A stretch of 64,000 bases of DNA from Dendrobium chrysotoxum (lineage: Eukaryota > Streptophyta > Magnoliopsida > Asparagales > Orchidaceae): positions 59,322,573 to 59,386,572 of the forward strand of contig CM034305.1 of the NCBI GenBank assembly GCA_019925795.1. The letters run 5' to 3'. Shown piece after piece: positions 1 through 11,725 of the stretch. Below the pieces are notes generated by a model. The model searched no databases and was not told the DNA's origin. It saw nothing but the letters and a program-made list of their open reading frames with translations. The stretch's first letter is position 1, and every line of letters begins with the position of its first letter. The position numbers and the translations under genes were made by a program.

Positions 1-862
1 TCTTGTATGATCTTTCGATCATCCTGGATGATTAGTTCACAAGTGTCTACTGATCATCCAATATGATGTCTAGTGATTAATTATCATCTCATGCAGTAGA
101 CAGGTCATCCAGTACGAAGTAGAGGTATTGTCTAAAATGATTAGTTAAAAAATTATAGTTTTAGTCCTATACGATGGGTAATGATTAATTATCATACCAT
201 GCAATGCTCTAATCGTATAGTATGATCATATTTGATTGTTCTGTATGATTTGATTGATCAATTTAACTATAATTAATCCCCTAATCATGGGATCAATTTA
301 GGCATGATTGTTATAAATCATCTAGTATGGTGCTTATCGTCCCGTACGATTAGAACAAAATTTAAAAATAAAATATTATCAAAAGTGTTATTGGAGGCTA
401 TTTCTCACAAAGTGTATTGATTATCCTGTATGATATAAATCATCCATGATGATTAATTAAGCAAACTTAATTTCTATGGATGCCCTAATTAGGGTTTCTA
501 TTTTTAACTAATCATCCAGGACAATTTAAAATCTTCCTTTACAATATGATAAAAAAATAGAAAAAATTCAAACTCACCAAATTACTCCCCTTGAGAGTGT
601 GTGTGCAAGGTTACTTAGCTTCAGGATCCATCACAGTATATTTGTCTCAAGAAAAGGTAAAAGATGCATTGGAATTGAAATTACAGACTAACTTAATCCT
701 AGTCTTCCTGATCTTGAGCTGATTGACGTTCCAAGTGAACTTGTGGACTACAAGGTTAGTGAACTGGCCAAACCAAAATAGATATGAAAGAATAGCAGTA
801 GTAAAGAAATAATAATATTTGTTATCATCAAAATCATTGTACTTGAGCCGAGATTTGTAATA
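1..862 (-). repeat. 3' LTR of copia S1, truncated by window start
   Basis: This matches 18700-19569 base for base over long stretches, including the block gtgtgtgcaaggttacttag and the palindromic atcatcc/ggatgat motifs. The minus-strand LTR start is TATTACAAATCT, equivalent to TGTTGCAAATCT in the solo LTR at 51132. The 3' end lies outside the window. A polypurine tract abuts it on the internal side, which identifies it as the 3' LTR. Confidence 0.8.
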
Positions 863-864
863 AA

Positions 865-876
865 CTCCCCCTTTTT
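865..876 (-). promoter_or_regulatory. polypurine tract of copia S1
   Basis: On the minus strand this reads AAAAAGGGGGAG, followed four bases later by the LTR start. A purine run directly upstream of the 3' LTR is the plus-strand DNA priming site of LTR retrotransposons, and it confirms element direction. Confidence 0.7.
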
Positions 877-1479
877 ATGATGGCAAATATTGTTGTAAAA
901 AAAAATACAAAGCCCAAAAAAATTTTATTTTTGTTCTTTCTTTTTTTTTTAAAATGAGACATAAAAAATAATAGAATAGAAATAGAGCAAAGAAAATTTT
1001 CATTAAAAATTAAGCAAACAACATACAAAGCAACATACTAAGTAAACAACATATTACTCCACTTATAATATCATAAAAAGGAGAAAAAAGGAAAAACACT
1101 AACCAGAATAAAGTACAGAAAGAAAGACTAGTACAAATATAAAAACAAAAACACTGACAAACAAGAAAGAACTCTAATCAGGTGGAGGTGGTGGTGGCTG
1201 AAAGTATCGGTGACGAGAGGCAAACTGCTCGCCAAACCAGGGCATATACTGGTAATGCTGCTATTGCTGCTGGGTGGCGTAGGAGTCAAACCTTGCCTCA
1301 CACTAGTCAAACCTTTGAACTAGTATATTATACTAAGTCTATTAGTTTATCAGTTCGGGTGTTGGTATCAGTGCTGGAACTCCCTCTTATTCTTCTGGCT
1401 CATGGTCAAGATAGCGACCATGGCGATGAGTGGCACTTTGAAGAACATAAAAAGAGCTATTATAATAGAACACTTGAAA
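877..1479 (-). other. 3' internal non-coding region of copia S1
   Basis: The stretch is A/T-rich with homopolymer runs, lying between the polypurine tract and the third-ORF remnant. Short open frames on both strands are not conserved or recognisable. I see nothing else here. Confidence 0.4.
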
Positions 1480-2310
1480 GTGATCTGGTGTTATCGTGTA
1501 TTAAAAATTATACTTAGATTCTAAGATAAAGGCAATGATATGTCTTAAAGTTATATTGGTCTATCTCGTATGGCAGGGATCTCTAATGACGGTCAGATTT
1601 TCAATATAGCGAATGATAAGGTCTACAGCATATAAATCAATATGTGCCATAATATAACAGTTTATAAGAGAAAGAGTAGGAGTGATGTTTATCCTATCCC
1701 CAGCTTTAGGAATGATGGAGTTCCTAAGTATGTGATAGATGATTCGGGCATCTGGAACTAAGGTTTTGACATGGGGTACATGTTAGTTCATATTGGATTT
1801 CCTAAGAATAGTATTTACTTGTGACCAGTTATACTCAGTGTAAGAGGTGACATGGTGGACTTTATCATCAGTTGTGGAAAGGTGGAGGAAGTCGTGGAAG
1901 TCCTGATAAGTGATTTCGGCAGGCCTTCTATTTACATAAGATTGGGGGTAGTGCCCTCACTAATAATGTGAAGGCTGGCAAAAATTTTAAGAAGGAGTTC
2001 TACATTGTAGGGATAGGTAAGTGTAAGGATGAAGCCAAGAGTGGTATTGAGTATCTGGAAGGTCAAGACTTCTTCATTGGCAATTTTGGAATCTATAATC
2101 CCTGTAGCATTATACCATTGATAAGTATCTTCATCAATAGTTTCAGTGAAGCGAGGGTAGATAGTTCATCAAGAAGAACTACCCACCAGTGCCCGAGATT
2201 ACTTACCCCCAACCATTTTAAGAAGGAAAGGCTCAAGAGAATAAGTAGAGGATTGAGAGGGTTGGAATGGTGTGGAGATTTCAAAGATTTTGGCTTGTTT
2301 AAATAGAAAC
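1480..2310 (-). pseudogene. degenerate third ORF of copia S1 (3' of RNase H)
   Basis: Translating the minus strand across several stops and frame changes gives protein-like text, for example DARIIYHILRNSIIPKAGDR, followed by a segment around DLIIRYIENLTVIRDP (about 1590-1770), with upstream text LTLTEYDWSQVN near 1810-1850. Residue spacing looks coding rather than random, and the region lies downstream of RNase H. Some Sireviruses carry an extra ORF there (in SIRE1 it is called envelope-like). I recall similar text from plant retrotransposon proteins but cannot assign a domain, and no membrane segment or signal peptide is clear. The function is unknown, and the frame is broken many times. Confidence 0.4.
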
Positions 2311-2730
2311 AGGAAAATCATCAAGGATGATCGTGAGATAGTCCATGACGATCATGAGATCATCCATGATGATCAGGTGCAATAATATCATCCAGACGAC
2401 CGATCAAAAAAGCTAGTCTTATCATCCAGGATGATCAGATATTATACTAGATGATTAGACATAAGATGATGTGCCCGAGGAGTTAGTAGTATGATCATTG
2501 ACTGGTTATATCATCCAAGATAAATAGGTGGATCATCTAAAATGATGAGCAATAATGGATCAGCCTAACAGCATTCAAATTGTCCAGTGACTCCCACCAC
2601 GTAGATTATCCAGGATGATGTTGTAATCGTATGGGATGATCATCAATAATTGATTGATTTAAGCTGTTAGATGTGCTGGACCTGAGATTGGAATTTTTTG
2701 TTCAAATCTTACAGAACGATGTGGATCATG
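2311..2730. repeat. internal array of atcatcc/ggatgat palindromic motifs
   Basis: At least eight copies of near-palindromic words such as atcatccaggatgatc, gatcatccatgatgatc and gatcatgctggacgatg occur in about 400 bases. The same family of words fills the U3 part of the copia LTRs in this window, but this array lies inside the element, between the third-ORF remnant and RNase H. Confidence 0.7.
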
Positions 2731-3948
2731 CTGGACGATGTGAGAAAAACTACAAAAATTTAGGAATGGAATGTGATGATTAGGAGGATTTCCAAAATAA
2801 AAATAAAAATACAAAATCACATAAAAACAACACAAAAACCAAATAAAACCAATCACAAAGCAAATTAAAAGGTTTGTTTGAATTAATCAATCTCTACTAA
2901 ATGATAAATTTTTCTTAATTTTAATTTTAAAAACCAATAAGAATGAAATGACAATGCTGAAATCTAGAAAGGTTAGAAAATCAATTTGGTAAACCCTACC
3001 TCGGACACCTTACAAGTTAAAGTTCCTTTAAAACAAAAATCTAATTCAGAAAAAGGAAATTAGATAGGAAAAGTGATCTTTTTAAACTTCATTCCAGAAA
3101 AAACTAATTGATAAAATAGTATTGCAAAGTAATGAATCAGGAATCATAATTTTCAATCTCAAATGTTTAAAAATATTAAGTGGCTCATGGATTCTTCTAA
3201 GATTTTAAAATTTAAAAGAGAAGGAAGCTTATTTTTTGTGGGCTCATTTTATGCATCTTTTTCAATTATTTAACGCACTTTACGCATCTTTTGATTTTTG
3301 ATTCACTTTATGTATCTTGTAATTAATTAGCAAATATTACACATCTTCTCAGTGTTGGGCTCATTTTGTGCCTCTTTTCATTTCTTTTTCTAGTTTGCTT
3401 CCTTTCATAACTTTTAAGGACTCTCACTTATGAGATTATCTTTTAGATATAATAGAAGAAAAACTCACTGTCTAATATAAGGAGTAAACCACAAAATAGA
3501 ATTATATTTATATGATAAAAGTAACCACCTTATTAAGAAAACTTAAAAGTGATTCATTCATTTGGAACAATATTCATATGAGATAGATTACTATAAGAAG
3601 ATAAAATAGATCTCAATTTCAAAGTCCAACTTTAGATTTTGAAATAGATTTTGATTCAAAAATAAAAGTATATGATTAAAGGAGTTAGAGGAAGATCAAC
3701 CAACATCAATATTTCTTCCTTTAACTATTTTAGATGAGTCAATCACTACTTACAAGCTTCTGAACAAAATAAGGCAAAAATCTCATTTAAAAAGCAAGTT
3801 CATCAACAAAAATGAACAGTGATATGATTCTTAAAATACTGAAGAAAATAACAGGAAATCAAAAATATAAAGCCAAAACACATAAAAAGAATAAACAACA
3901 GATCAAACAAAATAATAAAATTAAAAACATAAATAGAAAACTTTATTT
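2731..3948 (-). other. non-coding internal region of copia S1
   Basis: A/T-rich sequence between the palindromic array and the end of RNase H. At 3240-3390 a loose repeat of the word cattttatgcatctttt recurs about four times (ttatgcatc, tacgcatc, tatgtatc, tacacatc). I see no coding content. Confidence 0.4.
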
Positions 3949-5480
3949 TCAAGCATGAATATCTATCACACCTAATTTGGTTCTTAAAGTGCTGAAGGTT
4001 TCAAAGGCTGGTGGTTTTATAATGATATCTATAAGTTGATTTTCAGTGGCTATATGGTGTAGCTCTATGTCTCCTTCGGTAACATGATCCCTAACGAAAT
4101 GGTGTCTGATGTCGATGTGTTTAGTCCTAGAGTGTTGGATTAGATTCTTTAAAATGCAGATGGAACTAGTCTTATTACATAGGATTGAAATTGTGCCTAC
4201 AAGTAATCCTAAATCTAGAGTTTGTTGCTTTAACCAAAAGACTTGGGCCACAAAACTTTCTAAGGTAATGAATTCAGCTTTAGCAGTAGATAGTGCAACT
4301 GAGTTTTATTTTCTACTGGACTCGAAGACTAAATATTATCCTATGAATTGATATGTCCCAGAAGTGTTTTTTATCAACCAAGAATTCTGTAAAATCTAAA
4401 TTAGAATATCCTATGATTTAAAAGGAAGTGTTATGCCTGGGATACCATATTCCTAAGTCTTGGGTCCCTAAGAGATATCTAAGAATTCTCTTAGTAGTAG
4501 TCAAGTGGGACTCTTTTGGATCAGCCTAAAGTCAAGCACAGAGATAAACACTAAATATAATATCAGGTCTACTTGCAGTCAAGTAAAGAAGTGATCCAAT
4601 AATTCCTTTATATTTCTTTTGATCAATAGATTTTCCATTTGAATCCTTATCTAAATGAATAGTGGAACTCATGGGAGTGTTGATTGGTTTGACATTATTC
4701 ATCTCATATTTCTTAAGGATATCCTTAATGTAATTTGATTGACTAAGGAAAGTTTCATCATCCTTCTACCTTATACTAAATCCAAGAAAGTAAGTCAGTT
4801 CTCCCATCATACTCATTTTAAACTCTTTACTCATTATTTTTGAAAATTCATCACATAGATTTTTATCAGAAGATCCAAATAGAATGTCATCAACATAGAT
4901 TTGGATAATTAGTAATTCATCTCCTACCTTTTTCAGAAATAGGGTGGTGTTTACACTCCCCTTAACAAAGGTTCTTTTTAGTAGGAAATTGCTTAATCTT
5001 TCATACCATGCCTTGGGTGCTTATTTTAGTCCATATAAAGCCTTTTTTAATTTAAACACATGATTAGGAAATTGTGAATTTTTAAAGCCTTGGGATTGTT
5101 CAACATACACATGTTCTTTTATTACCCCATTCAGAAAGGCACTCTTGACATCCATTTGGTGCAGTTTGAATCCCTTATAAAAGGTAAAGGCTACTAGCAC
5201 CCTAATGGCTTCTAATATTTCTACAGGGGTAAAGGTTTCTTCAAAGTCAATCCCTTCTATCTGATTATACCCCTTAGCTACTAATCTTACTTTGTTTCTC
5301 ACCATAACACCATAATCATTCATTTTATTTTTAAAAACTCACATAGTTTTAACAACACTATGGTCCTTAAGTCTTTCAATTAACTCCCAAATATCATTCC
5401 TTACAAATTGATTTAACTCTTCTTGCATGGCTAGGATCCAGAATTCATCAAATAGGGCTTAATTTAGGTTGGTGGGTTTA
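3949..5480 (-). pseudogene. copia S1 reverse transcriptase and RNase H, broken
   Basis: The minus strand starts near 5323 with NKVRLVAKGYNQIEGIDFEE, then TFTPVEILEAIR, LHQMDVKSAFLNG (holding the first catalytic Asp) and KKALYGLK, all standard copia RT motifs. The catalytic YVDD lies at 4886-4897, followed by ILFGSSD. RNase H ends the frame with SRTKHIDIRHHFVRDHV and NQLIDIIIKPP at about 3990-4140, which match the conserved copia C-terminus. In an active element these domains copy the RNA genome to DNA and remove RNA. Several stops interrupt the frame, including one just after KKALYGLK and others between 4360 and 4760. The identity is certain and the copy is inactive. Confidence 0.88.
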
Positions 5481-5599
5481 ATAATTGAAACGAAGGTAGA
5501 GTGGTTTACTTCTTTTCTAAGGCCATGCCTAGTTCTAACACCTTCATATGGGTCTCCTAAGATCAGTTCTTTTGGATCACTTGAAGACTATCTCCATTT

Positions 5600-6720
5600 T
5601 TTAGGAAGTGTATTTTAAAGTTCTACCCTTTCCTCTAAATTTGCAGATTCTAATCCTTAGGTGACTTTTACAACCTCTTCTTCTACCCTAGACCCTCCAA
5701 AATTATCAAATTCATCAAATACAATATGAGTGGTCTCCTCAACTACCAATATTCTTTTTTTGAATACTCTATAGGATTTTCTAACACTTGAATAACGTAG
5801 GAACACTCCATCAGATTTTTGGTCAAACTTTCCTAGTTTAGACTTCCCATTATTCAGAATGAACACTTTACATCCAAAGATATGGTGGTGAGAGAGATTG
5901 GGTGTCCTACCCTTCAGGAATTTGGAGGGTGTCTTGTTCAGTTTGGATCTAAGATTAACCCTATTTAGAACATAACAGGTTGTATTCACCTCTCCTATCC
6001 AAAAGTATTTAGGAAGGGAGTATTCAGCTAACATGGCTCTAGCATTGCCTACCAGGGTCCTGTTCTTCCTTTCAGCTACCCCGTTCTGCTGAGGGATCCT
6101 AGGAGCTGAAAAATTATGATCTATCCCTTGCTCCTTATTGAAGATTCAAATTTCTCATTTTCAAATTCTCCACTGTGGTCACTATAAATGGTTACATTTT
6201 ATAATCTAGTTTCCTCTGAATCTAAGTGGAGAAAGATCTAAACTCCTTAAATGATTCACTTTTATGAGATAGGAATCTAACCCAAGTAAACATCCAATAA
6301 TCATCAACTATCACATACCCAAAGACTTTCCCTCCTATGCTTAAAGTGTTGACAGGTCTAAAAAGATCCATGTGAAGGACTTCTTAGGGTTTTCTAGTGT
6401 TAATATCTTTGATTGAAGGAATGGAGGATTTAACTTGCTTTCCTAACTGACAGGCATTATACAGGTGGTCCTTAGTGAACTCTAGTTTGGGTATTCCTCT
6501 CACTAAGTCTTTTTGGGTGATCTTTTTAAGTCTTTTCATACTTGCATGACATAATCTTCTATGCCACGACCAAGATTCATTAGTAATTATTTTTAAACAA
6601 AATGATGCAGCACATTTAATGTTATTTAAATCAAGCAGTATATAGATATTGTTGATCCTTTTTCCCTACAAAATAATGTTATTATTTAAGCTTATAATGC
6701 AGCTGGTTGGTAAAAACTTT
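5600..6720 (-). pseudogene. copia S1 pre-integrase domain and integrase, broken
   Basis: The minus strand gives WHRRLCHASMKRLKK, QKDLVRGIPKLEF and YNACQLGKQVKSS (about 6430-6580), the GAG-pre-integrase zinc-binding region, then HMDLFRPVNTLSIGGK near 6340-6380 with the first catalytic Asp of the integrase core. The C-terminal part is open at 5657-6034: MLAEYSLPKYFWIGEVNT, NKTPSKFLKGRTP and HIFGCKVFILN. Integrase inserts the cDNA into the host chromosome. The middle of the core (about 6040-6240), where the second Asp and the Glu lie, is scrambled by stops and frame changes, so the enzyme cannot work. Confidence 0.82.
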
Positions 6721-6743
6721 ATGCTGAATCCTTTATCACAAAG

Positions 6744-7100
6744 CTAGCTGATGTTAAGCAAATTGTGTTTCAAGCCATCAACAAGAAAAATATTTTCAAT
6801 GATGAAATTTTTTGAATTACCAGTTATACCTAAGCCCACCACTCCCCTGGTGGTCTTATCTCCAAGGGTTACCTTACCTCCTGCCCTGTCCAAGTAGCAC
6901 ATGCTCTCATGAGGCCTTGTATGAGAGTACACCGACAAAATAATCAGATACCAGATTTGGTAACCCAAACATATTTAAGTCCCATTTTATGGAAAGAGGA
7001 ATGAAATGCATGCTATGCTGTGAATTTTGAACTTTAGGTCTCCACACAAATTTTGTTCTATCATGAATGGTGCAAGTGTGGGAGATAAGTCTTAGCATGC
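6744..7100 (-). pseudogene. copia S1 protease region, broken
   Basis: GGKVTLGDKTTRGVVGLG and NIFLVDGLKHNLLNIS (6744-6900, minus) are the conserved segment following the aspartic protease active site in Sirevirus-type polyproteins. The text before it reads CYLDRAGGKV where an intact element would have a D-S-G active site and its histidine-rich follow-up, so the catalytic motif has been lost by a small deletion. Upstream sequence to 7100 is in other frames. In an intact element this domain would cleave the gag-pol polyprotein. Confidence 0.65.
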
Positions 7101-7159
7101 GACAAGAAAAATATCTAACACCAAAAAAATAGTTTACTAATATATGTGGGTTATGGTGC

Positions 7160-8054
7160 TTATTCTTAGGTTTGAATGATGCATGTTATGTTGATGGTTT
7201 ATAAAACTCTTCATAAATGTGGTGTTTTATTTTTCTCTAATACAATGATTTTTTTCTCTTAGAAACTTCTTAGCTTTTTCATAGCTTGTCACTTCTAGTT
7301 TCAATGTATGCTCACTGTTGTCTAAATTACATGCAATAGTTTCTAATTCTTTCAAAGATTTTTCTAAATCAATATATGATGTTTATAATGAATCATGATC
7401 AATAGTTAAATTAGAATGCTTTTTATTTAATTCATTAAATTCATCTAATAAAGCCATATGATTTATATCCAAAGTGGAATGATCTTTCCTGAGGCATTCA
7501 TACTCTTTTTGTATATTTGAAAGTTAGTTTTAAGTCTTGCATGTAATTTGTTGAGCTTCCTATATGAAGAATAAATTTTTTTTTGAAACTTTAAAAAATT
7601 ATTCATAGGTAAGCTCATGTACCTCTTCTTGACCAGAGTGATCAAGATGATCATCAGCCATTAACCACAAGTTTGTTGCCTCCTCTTCTGCTTTAGTTTT
7701 AAAGGAGTTTGATGCTGAGTCATCTTAAAAAGCCTTTTAGGTCCTTTGCTTGTCCTTCTTAAACTTAGGTTTTTCTTTACCCTTCTCCTTACTTGGGTGA
7801 GCTTTAAGAGTTGGGCAATCAGATTCTAGATGCCCTGATTTCCTGCATTCAAAACAAATAATATTAGAAGAAACTTTAGAATTCTTACAAGTTTTACCTT
7901 TGTTCCATCTCTGATGATGATTTTGCTTTCTCTTTAAAAAGCTTTTGAATTGTCTAGTCATCAAAGCAATATCATCAGTTTCTAATCCATACGTGTTATT
8001 ATTAGAATCATTAGCCTTAAGGGCTATAATTTTCTTATTTTTCTTCTCACCTGC
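7160..8054 (-). pseudogene. copia S1 gag C-terminal half with zinc knuckle
   Basis: The minus strand keeps a CX2CX4HX4C zinc knuckle, CFECRKSGHLESDC (7816-7857), preceded by MTRQFKSFLKRK and followed by a lysine-rich tail. Further down, LWLMADDHLDHSGQEEVHEL and KLNKLHARLKTN (about 7520-7660) match the second half of Sirevirus gag. Gag forms the particle and packages RNA. The N-terminal half is missing because gypsy D starts at 8055, directly upstream of GEKKNKKIIALKA. The few codons before that come from the gypsy LTR. One in-frame stop follows HELTYE. Confident on identity. Confidence 0.82.
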
Positions 8055-8748
8055 TGTTGGCCTCAATTTTTGTTCTAGTGCCCTTGATAATCTTCAATTA
8101 ACTTAATTAAACCTCGTCGAGCCTAATCTGAACTCAGAACAACTTGAATTGAGTTGAATTAGATTCCATGAAGTTTAAATAGTCATGATCGATACATTTT
8201 AGTTGCGTTGAGTCTGATTTGATTTGAGTCATCAATTTATTTGGTGTTTAATTTAGTTAGTTTGGTCGAGTCGAGTCGAACCCAAGTCAACCCGAATTAA
8301 GTGAAGTCAAGTCCGATTCAATCCTGACTTTAGTCCTATGAGTTCAATCTTGTTTCAATTAAAGCCTAATTTACTATCTAGCTAATTCAAAATTTCTCCT
8401 AGATCAAGAAATCAGATCAAATGGTTGAAATTAAATCAGCAGCTTTATGATGTCCTTCTCTGGACGTCTGAAGTTCCCAACTATAGGAAGCTTCTATTCG
8501 TGTGTATTCAAGCGATTGGAGCAAGATACAACGAATGGTAGGCTTCCTCTTTTAGTTTTGGCTTGTATTTCCTCTGGACAAAGGCTCCCAGGTAGGGATA
8601 GAGCCGATCGGACCCTCTCTCTCTCTCTCATAGCCTCGCTCTGCTTTTCATGAAATCCTCCAGGCTTCCATTTCCCTTTAGTTCACAAAAGCCAGAATGG
8701 CGGAATCGCTCTCCTGCTCCCAGCTGAACTCTCGGCTCCCTCCCTCTT

Positions 8749-8848
<100 letters not shown>

Positions 8849-8849
8849 A

Positions 8850-9040
8850 CAAGCCAAGAGGTAGGACTCCTCCCTCTTTCTCTCATCTTGATCTCTCATT
8901 CGTAAAAGCTCTGACAAACAAGGCCAACCTCCATTTCCCATCCGACTTCGCCTCTAGGGCCGAACCCAACACTCAACTCGAGCTCCCACCTTGACCATCG
9001 GCTTTCCTCCTCCCTCAAGCAAGTATATCTTCTTCTTTTT
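8850..9040 (+). promoter_or_regulatory. C/T-rich transcribed-leader candidate with splice donor in gypsy LTR
   Basis: A GC-richer, pyrimidine-rich block ends in AAGCAA|GTATAT (donor at 9023). G2 has the same layout on the minus strand, ending in TACAGCAG|GTATAT (donor near 49865). After the donor both copies turn T-rich and intron-like. This would fit a transcription start and a first exon inside the LTR. It is inference from two copies only. Confidence 0.35.
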
Positions 9041-10239
9041 CTACTTCCCTCTTTCTCCTTACTCTTCTATTTCTTCTTATATTCCTTCTCCCACATATTC
9101 TTCACTTGTTCTCCTCCCTTACAAAATCTAAGAATGGAACTTGTTTGAGTTTTCTTTTGCTTCATATGTGCATACATGTTGTTTAGATGGTTATTACATG
9201 AATAAAAAAAGCTTTGTGTAGATTATTTATACTGTTTTGATCGAGTAGGTGTGTAAGTCATTTTTTCAAGATGGTTTTTTTTATGTTATCTTGTAAATAT
9301 CGCACACCAAATGTTTGATGAAATGTCTTTGAGGAAAGGTTGTGATGTTTGTTTGGTGACTTATGAAACTTAAGCTTGTATATGAAGCCTTTTACCCAAA
9401 TGTTTTGTAAGCATGTATAGATGTAAAGATTTCACATTGTCACTCTACTTTGTCATTGTGAGGTTAGGCATAACTATGTTTGCTAGGTTTCCTCCAAAAT
9501 TTCTTTAATAAGGCTTTTAATATTCTCTAGCTATTGATGTTCATAAAAAGTTTGGTTGAGGCCTTTTCTTAAAACTTGGTTGGATGGTAGGTTTTAACAA
9601 TCTTAACATGTGGCTGTCCTGATAGAACATTGTTTCCGATGGTGATGTTGATTTCTTGCTTTAAGATTTATTCCCATTTCTTGGATAATAGAGAAAAGCT
9701 TCCATATGTGTTCTTGAGATAACTTGAGATAGTCATTGATTTTACATTGCTATTATTTTGGAATAGATCTTTCACGAAATGTTGTTTTAGAGAATTATTG
9801 GAGAATCATCATGTACTTCAAATTTGAAGTTTTACATAAACTCGAAAGTAATGTTATGTATGTTGTTGGAAGTACGCTTAGTCACAAAGAGTTGGTAGGC
9901 TTTGAGATGCCTTAATCCTTGTTTCAAATCTAGATCTCTCTTTGTCTCTTTAGGATTTATATGAAAATCATGTTGGCGATTACATTAGCATGCTTCTTAA
10001 CCTTTAGGAAAACAAATTGGAATCAAACCATCCTTATTTCTTTTTCTTTCCCATGACATGAGATTGACTTAGAACTTTTGGCAAAGTGTTGTATTTTTGG
10101 CATGAGAGTAATTCCATGAGTTTGGGTTAAAAGCTTGCTTGTAATTTTTGATAGCATGTAGCATGAGATGTGACAATTTGTTGGAAGAACTCTAAAATTT
10201 GCTTTATGTGAGAAAGAGATTTAAAAGTGGTTCTATGGG

Positions 10240-11725
10240 GAAGAATATTATGTATTGGAAAGTTTCAAGGTTTGCTTGAATGCATGTTGCTCTATGTTAG
10301 AAAATTCTATGGCTTTACTCTATGTTTAAAAGCTTTACTTATCACCTTCTGAAGCATATTTTCCATATGTTCGGCACAAAATGCATGTTTACAAATTTGA
10401 ATTAAAACATTGGATTCTCAATGGCATGTAACGAGAAGGTTGGAAATTTGTTGTTAAGCTCTAAGAGTTGCTTTATATCGAAAACTTGTTGGTGAACTTT
10501 GATAGTTGTTGCAAAGCATTTTGTGATAGAAAATTCTAAGATTTGCTCTATATTGGAAATTTCTCATATTCACTTTATATTGGAAAGCCTTGTAATTCAC
10601 TTTGGCTAGAAATCTTTCATATCTTATGTTTCGAATAAAAGTTTGGCATGGAGTCAATTTAACATTGTGTTGAATAATTGAAGTATTTCATTCGAATGTG
10701 TTATTGATTTTGAATTCTTGGCAAGTAGTGGTTATGCATTTGATATTAAAGGTGGGATCTATAAGTATCATTGCAAATTTTCCATATGCTTCATGTTTCA
10801 ATTTTGAGAGTGTATAGTTCAAATGTGAGGTTGTATGCTTTATGTTGAAAAGTTTCATGAGTTGTTTGGAATGGTGGTATGAATGTTCGTGGGCATGCAA
10901 AAGCATCTTTAGGAAAGTGTTGAGGAACGTTCATATGCATTAAATATGAATTTCGAATAGATCCAAACATGATATTGCTTTATGTTAGTTGGAGTGTCTT
11001 CTTGAACTTTGGAAATAATAAAATGACATTGAATCGCCTTTCTACTTTTAACTTCATTTGCATGATGGTGTTTGGTTGGAACATAAACATGTCTAGATTT
11101 TTCTTTGCTCGTTGGAGTTTTATGTGAAAGTCGTGTTGGTAATTACATTAGAATGTTTTGCGAGCTTTGAGAGAACAAATTTGCTTCAAATTTTCTTTCT
11201 TATGATTGCAACTTAGTTGAGATTCAACATCAAGAGAATTGTTTGCTTGTTGCTTGGTTTTGGATAGGTATAGTCTTGATCTTCATCTTTAAAGGGTTTA
11301 TGGTTTCATGAATGGCATTGCATTGAAAAATCTCATGAGTTACCTCTGGAATGGAAAGTTTTATAAGTTGTTTTCATGATGGGATGTTTTATGAAGTTGT
11401 TATATATTGGAAAGCTCTATGAGTGGTTTTACGTTGGGAAATTCTATGGCTTATTTTATGTTGGAGGGTTTTATGAGTTGTATTTGTCGAAAAGGCTTTA
11501 TGAATCATTTTGCGTCGAGAAATTATACTATATACTTTGAGAATGTTTTATAACGAAAAGCCTTATGAAACCTTCTTATTAGAAGATTTTCATGGATTCA
11601 ACCCACGTCGAAAATATTTATTTCGCATTGAAAAAGGTCATAGTGGATTTTTTTTACGGGAAAGTTTTATGTGTTACTTTGCTATAAGGTTTTATGAGTT
11701 ATTTTTGGGATTGGAGATTTCATGA
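10240..11725 (+). repeat. diverged tandem sub-repeats inside the gypsy D LTR
   Basis: Words such as ggaaagttttatgagttg and ttggaaagctctatgagtgg recur every 35 to 50 bases from about 10240 to 11725. The same words in reverse complement occur at 48340-48850 in the G2 LTR (caaaaagtttcaaacc, cataagactttccaaca), so the array belongs to the LTR and predates both copies. Confidence 0.55.
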
